In this document: positions 26,146 to 33,407 of the stretch, in pieces
Layout: the number at the start of each line of letters is the position of its first letter
Numbering within the stretch: the first letter of the stretch is position 1
DNA from: Acidaminococcus fermentans DSM 20731
Lineage (GTDB): Bacteria > Bacillota > Negativicutes > Acidaminococcales > Acidaminococcaceae
Length of the DNA stretch: 64,000 bases
Direction of reading: 5' to 3'
Assembly: GCF_000025305.1 (NCBI RefSeq)
Contig: NC_013740.1
Location: forward strand, 1,922,001 to 1,986,000
Notes under the pieces: generated by a model
What the model was told of the DNA's origin: nothing
What the model saw: only the letters and a program-made list of their open reading frames with translations
The model's database searches: none
Translations under genes and position numbers: made by a program

Positions 26146-27045
26146 ATGTCCATTACCCCGGAGCAGATCCGGTACTTCATCACCGCCTGCCATTACATGA
26201 ATTTCACCAAAGCCGCCGAAGAACTGCACCTGACCCAGCCCGGGCTCAGCAAAGCCATCCGGGAACTGGAAAGCCAGTGCGGGGCCGCCCTGTGGGAGCG
26301 GCATCACAACTCCCTGGCCCTGACCCCTGCCGGCCGGGTCTTCCTGGAACAGGCCCGGAAGTTCCAGGACCAGTATGAACAACTGGAAGCCACCGCCCGG
26401 TCCCTGGGATCCGGGGAAGCCCTGCTGCGGATCGGCCTGGTGCCCATGTGCGGCAACACTATTTTTCCCGGTCTCCACCGTGCTCTCCAGGAAGCCTGGC
26501 CCCAGCTGCGGATCATCACCACCGAAGCCACCGGCCCCATCCTGTATTCCCTGCTGGACCAGCAGGAAATCGACCTGGCCCTGTGCGTCACCAACCATCT
26601 GCCGGAGGCTCCCTACCACTGCCGGGTTTTGAAGGACAGCCGTCTCATGCTGTTCGTCCACAAGGACCATCCCCTGGCCACCCGGTCTTCCGTGGACCTG
26701 AAAGACCTGGAGGACGAACCCCTGGTGCTGTTTACCGACCAGTTCGGCCAGACCCGGTACCTGCGCCGGCTGTTCGCCGCCTGCCAGGTCCACCCCCATG
26801 TTCTCCACCAGACCTCCCAGGTGTTCACCATCCTAGAATACATCCGTCACCAGGCGGCATTGGGCTTTTTGTCCGAAGAATTCGCCCAGGACGAAAAGAA
26901 CCTGGTGGCCATCCCCGTGAACCAGATCGCCACTGGCCACGTGAATTTCGTCTGGAACCGGGATCCGAACCAGTTCCCGGCCCTGAAGCGGTTTTTGGCA
27001 TTTGTGGAAGAGCGGTATGGAAAAAAGGATCTGTCGCACGCCTAG
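26146..27045 (+). CDS. LysR family transcriptional regulator
   Basis: This 299-residue protein has an N-terminal helix-turn-helix (ITPEQIRYFITACHYMNFTK, then LHLTQPGLSKAIRELE) and a periplasmic-binding-like effector domain. LVPMCGNTIFPGL and DLALCVTNHLPE mark its two lobes. It is divergent from the malate/tartrate dehydrogenase gene and most likely its activator, like DmlR. GAGGAGGG precedes the start. Its end marks the boundary of the accessory island: AT content rises sharply within 40 bases. Confidence 0.88.
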   Translation: MSITPEQIRYFITACHYMNFTKAAEELHLTQPGLSKAIRELESQCGAALWERHHNSLALTPAGRVFLEQARKFQDQYEQLEATARSLGSGEALLRIGLVPMCGNTIFPGLHRALQEAWPQLRIITTEATGPILYSLLDQQEIDLALCVTNHLPEAPYHCRVLKDSRLMLFVHKDHPLATRSSVDLKDLEDEPLVLFTDQFGQTRYLRRLFAACQVHPHVLHQTSQVFTILEYIRHQAALGFLSEEFAQDEKNLVAIPVNQIATGHVNFVWNRDPNQFPALKRFLAFVEERYGKKDLSHA

Positions 27046-27083
27046 TCGGAAGTCGGAAGCCTGGAATTTTTCCCTTTAATAAA

Positions 27084-27593
27084 CTATTTTGCCATCATAT
27101 GATAATCATGAATAACTTTGTACAATTTTTCTACCTGATTCACACATACCAATTCATCATACAGTTCTCTCCATACAACAGACAACATAAAATGTCTTCC
27201 CCAAACATGAGAACGTTCAACAAAAAGAATATCGCCATAACCATCTGGATAGATAATTTTATCTAGGTGCTCCATTTTGGGGTATGTGATACTTTGCGGC
27301 CTCTGTTTATAAAAGATGAATACTCGTTGATTCGTTATTACATAAACAAGCCTTTTTCGAATATAAAGTTTATGAAGCAAATATCCCCCACATTCATAGA
27401 AGCCAATGAGCATCATTCCTAAAGCGGCTGTATAGTTAGTTCGAAAAACTGCACTTGCTACAAGTAGAGTATATATAAACAATTTAATGGGTATCAAATA
27501 AAATTCTCCTTCGGCCATCAGATGATGACATTTAGGTTTTCCCATCCAAATTATTTTTTCATTTTCATCTAATACTCTATAAAATTCAAACAT
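27084..27593 (-). CDS. Membrane protein with bacterial PH-like domain; candidate immunity protein for cassette 1
   Basis: This 169-residue protein has two close membrane segments (IPIKLFIYTLLVASAVF and TAALGMMLIGFYECGGYLL, residues about 33-72). A YVITNQRVFIFYKQRPQS segment then follows the strand pattern of bacterial PH (YdbT-like) domains. It starts 21 bases after the stop of the cassette-1 toxin and is AT-rich like the toxin tail. Small unrelated genes in this position are usually immunity genes. The immunity role is inferred from position only. Confidence 0.6.
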   Translation of the reverse strand: MFEFYRVLDENEKIIWMGKPKCHHLMAEGEFYLIPIKLFIYTLLVASAVFRTNYTAALGMMLIGFYECGGYLLHKLYIRKRLVYVITNQRVFIFYKQRPQSITYPKMEHLDKIIYPDGYGDILFVERSHVWGRHFMLSVVWRELYDELVCVNQVEKLYKVIHDYHMMAK

Positions 27594-27614
27594 TATTATT
27601 TTGAGCCCTCTTTC

Positions 27615-29066
27615 TTAACTTATATAATCATTTTTGTCATAATATTTATCTACAATTCCTTTCCCTAATGATACTCCTATTGAAATTGAAACACCCGCAG
27701 TACATAAGACATAGCCATCACTTCCGGGAGAAATACTACCAGATAAAGCAACTCCTCCGCTTATTGATGGTGCCAATCCTATAAGTGCATTATCAAATTC
27801 CGCCCAATCTGTTACCCAATAATCGATTTCAGGAGACCCCTCTTTTTTCTTATATATTCTTACTTCTGACACACCTAAATTTGCTGGAAGTACTGACACA
27901 CCTATGCTAACTTGCTGTCCTTCAAACACTTTATCTTCTGTAGAAATAATTGTAATTCCCCGGGCATATCCTAGTGCACCAGCATCTGCTGTAAACATTT
28001 TTCCTACACAAGTCCCATCATCATCTTGGTAGACAGGTGCCTCTTTTACCATAGTTTTTATTCCTTGACCAATAATCGGCAATTGTTCCAACTCATTCCA
28101 CTTCGTCCCCCCAAGGCTCACATTGCTCCCGATGCTGCTTTCTCCGGTCACTGCCCCCACGGCACTTCCCACAACGGCGCTGATGGCCTGGACCAGGTCC
28201 GGGTGCTTTTCCACCCAGGCTTTCCCTTTGGCGGCCAGAATACAGCCGTTTACATATTCTCCCACACCTCCGGCCAAAATTCCGGTTGCGATCTTTCCGC
28301 CTGCCAGGGAACTGAGCAGCCCTCCGAAAATGCTGTGGGCCAGGATCTTTTCATCACTGCCTTCCTGCCAGCCTTTCCGTGCGGCCAGTTCATGAATGGC
28401 CCGGTTTCCCACTTTGCTCAGTTCATTTACCAGTTCCTGCTTTTCTTGGACTTTCCCCTTGTCAAAGATGGTCGCCAGTTTCTGGAGACTGTTTTTCGTG
28501 TCCCGGTTCAGCTGTTTTACCGGCTGGACCTGTTTTTCTCCCTCCCGGATGATGATACTTCCGGCAGAGATACCGGCTTTTGTGGTGCTTTCTGCCCGTC
28601 CTTTGACAGTACTCACCACTTCAGGATAGAGTCCCCGTTCATTGAGTTTCCGCCGGTCTTCCTGTCCGGTCCGGGTAGTGGCAGAAAAAGCCACACCCTG
28701 TCCATCCGCTTTGTAGGACGCTCTGTTTTCCACATCTTCCCAGCTGAGGGTTCCCGTTTCCAGACGGTTCTTTTCTGCCGGGGCATCGCTGTGGATCACG
28801 GCTCCCTTCAAATGGGTATTGCCCCCTGCCTGGATCTGGAACCCCTGGTCTCCTGCATAGATCCCCGCCTGTTCCGTCACACTTTCGTAGTCGGAACGGA
28901 GGGTCTGTTTCTGGGCGCTGCCACTTCCGGAAACATGGCCTCCCCCGGCAGAGACGGAAATTCCCCCTCCTGTATTCCGGCTGTCATAGGTCTCCCGGTC
29001 CTGGAGACTTTCCAGGCGCAGATTTCCTCCAGTTTCCGCCTGTACCTGCCGGCCTTCCATCCGGCT
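27615..29066 (-). pseudogene. Orphan tpsA/cdiA 3' cassette 1 (toxin C-terminus without its own start)
   Basis: About 345 residues are nearly identical to the shared cassette block (MEGRQVQAETGGNLRLESLQ through to AVTGESSIGSNVSLG). A unique domain of about 140 residues follows (from TKWNELEQLPIIGQ to YYDKNDYIS), rich in Gly, Ser and Val, which I do not recognise. No ribosome site or start codon belongs to this frame. Upstream at 29060-29066 (TCCGGCT) the DNA switches to a copy of the tpsB 5' end in another frame. The piece is therefore a silent donor or relic unless recombined into a full-length tpsA. Confidence 0.75.
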
Positions 29067-29232
29067 GCCGTTCTCCCGGGTTTTCCAGCCTCTCCATCCG
29101 CTTTCTCTGTTCCTGTCTGGCCTGCTGTAGCTGTTCCTGCTGCAAAAATGGATTGGGCGCAACAAAAACAGGGCATGCCGTCCCCCACAGCACACCCACT
29201 GCCCCTATAATCCCGGTCCATTGTCTCCCCAT
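29067..29232 (-). pseudogene. Truncated tpsB copy (signal peptide and first ~55 codons)
   Basis: The ATG, signal peptide and the ARQEQRKRMERLENPGERQP segment match the intact tpsB start at 49267 with a few substitutions. The frame then runs out of phase into the tpsA cassette and stops. The promoter is also duplicated (29273-29301). The duplication spans about 270 bp at roughly 94 percent identity by eye. Confidence 0.85.
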
Positions 29233-29272
29233 GATCCACAACCCCCGTTGTTTGTTGATACTTTCTGGGTTC

Positions 29273-29301
29273 AGTATACCGTAAGGGGCTTTTTATGACA
29301 A
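29273..29301 (-). promoter_or_regulatory. Duplicated tps promoter
   Basis: TTGTCA, 17 bases, TATACT, identical to the promoter of the intact tpsBA operon at 49308-49336. It would transcribe the chimeric cassette 1. Confidence 0.75.
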
Positions 29302-29334
29302 GATTTTCATTTTTTTACAAAAATATTCATAAGG

Positions 29335-29450
29335 TGGTCAATCTCAGGGACCTGTGATACAATGAAAAAGAAGCTGTCCATTTGGTCAGCCCCGTTGTTA
29401 GAAGGTTTAAGAAAACCCGCCTATCGTTTGTGGCCGACGGCGGGTTTCCT
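29335..29450 (+). ncRNA. Orphan antitoxin-like RNA unit (degenerate copy)
   Basis: TGGTCA-17-TACAAT (29335-29363) is followed by GGTCAGCCCC, a TTAG-containing spacer and an AAACCCGCC ... GGCGGGTTT hairpin (29413-29447). The order of motifs copies the intact antitoxin unit at 29472-29597, but no hydrophobic toxin frame remains on the opposite strand. Confidence 0.5.
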
Positions 29451-29471
29451 TATGCTCTTTCTGTACCTCTC

Positions 29472-29499
29472 TTGCAATCCCCTGTAACTGTGTTATAAT
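29472..29499 (+). promoter_or_regulatory. Antitoxin RNA promoter
   Basis: TTGCAA, 16 bases, TATAAT. The predicted start is near 29506. Confidence 0.7.
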
Positions 29500-29505
29500 G
29501 AAAAT

Positions 29506-29597
29506 ATAAATGGTGCTGTCTGGTGACGGTCAGCCCCATAGCTTAGTTGAGAATTAACCGCCTAGCTTGGGAGCCTGGGGCGGTTAATTTCTTTTTT
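29506..29597 (+). ncRNA. Type I antitoxin RNA, antisense to the toxin mRNA 3' end
   Basis: A transcript of about 90 nt can be drawn from the promoter to the perfect 11-bp stem AATTAACCGCC/GGCGGTTAATT (29552-29589) followed by TTCTTTTTT. The same stem serves as terminator for the toxin mRNA on the other strand, so the two RNAs overlap tail to tail. This is the arrangement of Fst/TxpA/BsrG-type systems. Confidence 0.65.
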
Positions 29598-29652
29598 GCA
29601 AAAGAAGTACCAGGACGATTAACAAAAATAAAGTTAGATTTGTTTCGTTCAT
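29584..29652 (-). CDS. Type I toxin, 22-residue hydrophobic peptide
   Basis: The frame encodes MNETNLTLFLLIVLVLLLQK plus RN: a short polar start, one membrane helix of about 13 hydrophobic residues and a basic end, which is the build of Fst/TxpA/holin-like type I toxins. The ATG follows a GGTGAGGG-type ribosome site that can be masked by a CCCC-AGAAAT-GGGG hairpin in the leader. A promoter (TTGCCG-18-TATACT) lies at 29714-29743. The stop codon lies in the arm of the shared terminator. Too short for routine gene calling. Confidence 0.65.
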   Translation of the reverse strand: MNETNLTLFLLIVLVLLLQKRN

Positions 29653-29713
29653 GGCCCTCACCCCATTTCTGGGGCAAGATTTGACCGCCTACCGTATAGA
29701 CAACACCGTGTAC

Positions 29714-29743
29714 AGTATAACATATCGGCATGAAATCCGGCAA
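29714..29743 (-). promoter_or_regulatory. Type I toxin promoter
   Basis: TTGCCG, 18 bases, TATACT on the minus strand, giving a leader of about 55 nt before the toxin ATG. Confidence 0.6.
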
Positions 29744-29762
29744 CGGAAGCCCATCCACAAAA

Positions 29763-30214
29763 ATCCCCTGTCAAAGGGCCTTTTATCACAGCTTTTGACA
29801 GGGGATCCGGAGCAGGTGCAGCGTCTGGCACCTGCTTTTTCACAATCTATGGGAATTTCCTTGCCCAAGGGGGTGCAGCTTTTGCGCCCATGGTGCTCCC
29901 ATGGGATTTTCAGGAGCCGGAAATCACGGCAAACCGTAGTTTTCCGTCGCCCCGACCAACTTGAAAAAGGACAGCCGTCACCTTCGGGTGGCGGCTTTTT
30001 TGGATTTTGTCGTTTGTCGTTGAGGAAGCCAGATGCCGTGCATCTGGCTTTGAACGTATTGGCCCCCTGGGCGGCCGGGACGGGCTCCCCTGCGGCAGTG
30101 GTGTCGGGAGAGCTTTCTCTGGCGGGCCGCCCGGAGTGCGGCCCCTACCTTTTGGATTCGAACAAGGCGGATCTGGCAGTATTTTTATTCTGGTGCGGGA
30201 TGTATGTTACTTTT
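29763..30214. other. Hairpin-rich non-coding segment between cassettes 1 and 2
   Basis: No plausible gene lies here on either strand. It holds a 13-bp perfect stem ATCCCCTGTCAAA (29763-29806), a GCAGGTGC/GCACCTGC stem with T5 (29812-29840), a GCCGTCACC-TTCG-GGTGGCGGC stem with T6 (29974-30001), an 11-bp AAGCCAGATGC stem (30026-30050) and long-range GGGCGGCC/GGCCGCCC arms (30069-30132). GC content jumps well above the AT-rich genes on both sides. Similar-looking DNA is, from memory, common around type I toxins in integrative elements of gut Firmicutes; I cannot verify that here. Confidence 0.6.
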
Positions 30215-31237
30215 CTATTTCTCATTCATCAGCGCAGCTTTTCGATATTGTTCGAAAGTTTCTTTATCATAATCCATATCCTGCCATTGATTGGTCACCA
30301 AACTGATATTCTTCCGTACCAGTCTAGTATTTTTTGTTTTATAGTCATATATGAAAGGTACGAACGGAATCCGCAAATTATAATCCAATAAATTATTCCA
30401 GGAAAATTCCCAATCAAAGAAATCTTGACCGCCTTCTCCTCGAGGCATCATGGCCAACAGCAATCCATCTTTTTGGGAACCTAATACATCATAGGGCTGA
30501 TATCCGAAAGTAAAGAGTTCCTTACCTGTCATATCGAGGACTACACTTTTTTCATTTTGCCAGTCATAGACCAAGAAACTCTCTCCTGTTTTATACCATC
30601 CTTTAAGCAGAAAAAAAGGAATGGAAAACAAAAATTCAATTTTTCCATCGTGAATGTAGATTACGTCATTTTTCTCATTGGTTCCAATAATACCATCTCG
30701 GTAATAGACCACTGGCGTATTATTCTGATAGGATAAAGGCCCTTTATGAGTCTGCAGTCCTGCATCTATTCGTTTTACTGAATTCGTTATTCTGTCAACT
30801 TCGAACACCTGCGATCCGTCAACTATGTAGAAATATTTTACATTGACATATAACTGCCCTCCCCAACTTTGGCGAGTGCTGTTATCAATAGCGACAGGTA
30901 ATGTTTCATAGCCCTTATTGGAAAGTTTAACAACTGAATAAGGTGTGGATTTATCTTCTTTTTCATGTCCAATAGCCAAAAAGTAAATCCCATCTTTTGT
31001 TACAGCTGGTGTCAACAGATATTGTTTTTGTTTTTTTATATACGGCTGCAAATCAATCATAACTGCTTCTTTTATGTTGTTGGGATTTACCAACTCTAAT
31101 GTATTGACTTTAGACACAACAATTGTTCCTGATAAAATATTGGTTAGCGAATATCGATAATAGGCATAACTTAAAACCTTTATACCTATACAAAATAATA
31201 TCGCTATCAAAACAATTATCATGACTATTTTTTTCAT
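30215..31237 (-). CDS. Signal-anchored immunity candidate for cassette 2
   Basis: The 340-residue protein has an N-terminal membrane anchor (KKIVMIIVLIAILFCIGIKVL). About 310 residues of regularly spaced beta segments (PYSVVKLSNKGYETLPV, YIVDGSQVFEVDRIT, VIYIHDGKIEFLFSI) follow and look like a propeller-type fold facing the periplasm. Its ATG overlaps the toxin TGA (ATGA), so the two are translationally coupled. That coupling and the matching AT-rich composition identify it as the cognate immunity protein. Its expected location outside the cytoplasm fits an envelope-acting toxin. No family is recognised. Confidence 0.65.
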   Translation of the reverse strand: MKKIVMIIVLIAILFCIGIKVLSYAYYRYSLTNILSGTIVVSKVNTLELVNPNNIKEAVMIDLQPYIKKQKQYLLTPAVTKDGIYFLAIGHEKEDKSTPYSVVKLSNKGYETLPVAIDNSTRQSWGGQLYVNVKYFYIVDGSQVFEVDRITNSVKRIDAGLQTHKGPLSYQNNTPVVYYRDGIIGTNEKNDVIYIHDGKIEFLFSIPFFLLKGWYKTGESFLVYDWQNEKSVVLDMTGKELFTFGYQPYDVLGSQKDGLLLAMMPRGEGGQDFFDWEFSWNNLLDYNLRIPFVPFIYDYKTKNTRLVRKNISLVTNQWQDMDYDKETFEQYRKAALMNEK

Positions 31238-32972
31238 TTTGGAACTTCTCCGTATCCCATCCATGCAACAAGTCCTTTTCCTTGGTAATGAATATAATCA
31301 TATCGTAATAATGCTGCCAACGCATTGGGGGAATAAATTCCTTGCATTTGCTCTAAGGTGACCATAGCATTTTCGTTATAACTTGCGCTCTCCTGCAATT
31401 GTATAGCTTGTATTGAAGTCGTTACGCAGTTATTCGAAAACAATTTATAATCTTTACTACCATCTGAAGTCCGATAAAATTGTTTCTTATCAACATCTCT
31501 AAACATAGAAACATTTTCTAACTCGTCATAGGAATTTGTTATATTTTGATTGTATGCATCTACACTTGCTTGAGCATCTACAACATTATTATTTAAAATA
31601 AAAATCGTTTTGTCATCAGGATTAAAATAAAATCCTGTAATATATGTTCCAATTCCATTAGGGGCAGGATATCCCCCTATACTTTCTTCCACATCCATTC
31701 CGTATCTCCCATAATCTGCAGAACCATATGTTCCCTTCTCATCTTCAGCAATAAGTCCAATATGTCCTAGCCCACCAGCTTTAAAAACAATTCCAATTAA
31801 AATGGCATTTCGACCTTCTAAGAACAAATTATCTTTAATTGCTCCAATAGTAATTTCTCTTGCAATGCCACTTTCGCTATTTATAACCCCAACAACACTT
31901 CCCACTGCCATACTAATTTGTTGAACTAAATCCGGATTTTTTAAAACCCACTGTCTTCCTTTTATCTTGATTATCGACTTTACAACAAACTCATTAATTC
32001 CACCAGCCAATATTCCTGTAGATAATTTTCCACCAGCCATGGAACTCATTATTGCGCCAAAAATACCGTGTGCCAGTATTTTTTCATCACTTCCATCTTC
32101 CCATTTCTGTCGAACAGAATACAGATGGATTACTTGATTTCCCAATTTACTAACTTTACTTAAGAATTCCTGCTTTTCCTGGACTTTCTCCTTGTCAAAG
32201 ATGGTCGCCAGTTTCTGGAGGCTGTTTTTCGTGTCCCGGTTCAGATGTTTTACCGGCTGGACCTGTTTTTCTCCCTCCCGGATGATAATGCTTCCGGCAG
32301 AGATACCGGCTTTTGTGGTGCTTTCTGCCCGTCCTTTGACGGTACTCACCACTTCAGGATAGAGTCCCCGTTCATTGAGTTTTCGGCGGTCTTCCTGTCC
32401 GGTCCGGGTGGTGGCAGAAAAAGCCACACCCTGGCCATCCGCTTTGTAGGACGCTTTGTTTTTCACATCTTCCCAGCTGAGGGTTCCCGTTTCCAGACGG
32501 TTCTTTTCTGCCGGGGCATCGCTGTGGATCACGGCTCCCTTCAAATGGGTATTGCCCCCTGCCTGGATCTGGAACCCCTGGTCTCCTGCATAGATCCCCG
32601 CCTGTTCCGTCACACTTTCGTAGTCAGAACGGAGAGTCTGTTTCTGGGCGCTGCCACTTCCGGAAACATGACCTCCTCCGGCAGAGACGGAAATTCCCCC
32701 TCCTGTATTCCGGCTGTCATAGGTTTCCCGGTCCTGGAGGCTTTCCAGGTGCAGATTCCTTCCGGTTTCCACCTGTACCTGCCGGCCTTCCATCCGGCTC
32801 CCGGTCAGGAGAGTGTCCTGGCCGCTTACGGTATGGAGCTGTTCCTGGGCCTTGACCGTACTTCCCTCATGGGTCAGACGGCTTTCTTTTTCATTTTCCC
32901 GGCCCTGGTTTCCATAAAGGTCATATCCGATCCCGGCAGAATTCTTCCCCACCCCCAGGGTCGCCAGTTTAT
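31234..32972 (-). CDS. Orphan tpsA/cdiA 3' cassette 2 with a papain-like (permuted NlpC/P60-type) toxin domain
   Basis: The 5' part, back to about 32972, is the shared hemagglutinin block (GKNSAGIGYDLYGNQG to REGEKQVQPVKHLNR). A divergent pretoxin region and a unique tail of about 200 residues follow. The tail has a His in GGLGHIGLIAEDEKGTYGS and, about 110 residues later, a Cys in LFSNNCVTTSIQAI. His before Cys, with NNC followed by small residues, is the signature of permuted papain-fold peptidases and acyltransferases. The open frame has no ATG or ribosome site; upstream in-frame stop TAA lies near 32995. It is a silent cassette. Confidence 0.72.
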
Positions 32973-33027
32973 AAAGACGATTACAATCTTCATCTTTTAA
33001 ATTTTATCATGACAAATTCATACTACG

Positions 33028-33396
33028 TTACTCATTTATAAGCAAAATAACAAGTATAATTAAGCATAATGATGTTGTTAAGAAATCTTTGATTTTTTTC
33101 TTTCGTATTTCTGTTCCTTTTTCAGTATGAACAAAAATCCACTTTAAATACCCTACTAAAAACATGCCCATCGCTCCATATTTCCAAGCAATATAATAAT
33201 ACCTATATTTTCTAGCCAGCAGATAAAATTGATCTGGCGCTTCAAATAAAAGAACTACAATCAAATTTATCGATAAAAAGGCTAGAGATCCGATTTTCCA
33301 TAATATCGGCTCCTCTTTTTTTTTCCATGTTACATAAAAAACTCCATATAAAAAGACACCCAAGAAAAAAAGTGCAATAATATCCATAATATCCAT
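33028..33396 (-). CDS. Four-helix membrane protein, candidate immunity protein for cassette 3
   Basis: The 122-residue protein has four hydrophobic segments (IIALFFLGVFLYGVFYV, IGSLAFLSINLIVVLLF, AMGMFLVGYLKWIFV, TTSLCLIILVILLI) joined by short charged loops. It starts 11 bases after the cassette-3 stop. Small multi-helix membrane proteins in this place usually protect against pore-forming or membrane-entering toxins. Length and topology resemble the immunity candidate at 39946-40320, though the sequences differ. Confidence 0.62.
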   Translation of the reverse strand: MDIMDIIALFFLGVFLYGVFYVTWKKKEEPILWKIGSLAFLSINLIVVLLFEAPDQFYLLARKYRYYYIAWKYGAMGMFLVGYLKWIFVHTEKGTEIRKKKIKDFLTTSLCLIILVILLINE

Positions 33397-33407
33397 AATT
33401 TTGCATC

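Larger units (their letters stand above)
29067..29340 (-). repeat. Duplicate of the tps operon promoter and tpsB 5' end (partner 49100-49372)
   Basis: The two stretches align without large gaps from the CTGCCGTTCTCCCGGG junction through the TpsB signal peptide, ribosome site, promoter and the T-rich upstream flank, then diverge. Confidence 0.85.

Noticed and set aside
29067-29195. Upstream part of the cassette-1 frame as a native N-terminus
   Set aside because: These codons are the tpsB 5' end read in the wrong frame; the match to tpsB is in another phase.
29363-29488. 41-codon plus-strand frame beginning with three Lys codons near the orphan antitoxin promoter
   Set aside because: It starts within about 5 bases of the predicted -10, has no ribosome site and reads through the terminator stem.
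29950-30001. CAACTTGAAAAAGG followed by a hairpin and T6, resembling the 3' part of a Cas9 tracrRNA
   Set aside because: No cas genes, no repeat-spacer array and no anti-repeat are present in the window; a 13-base match next to an ordinary terminator can arise by chance.
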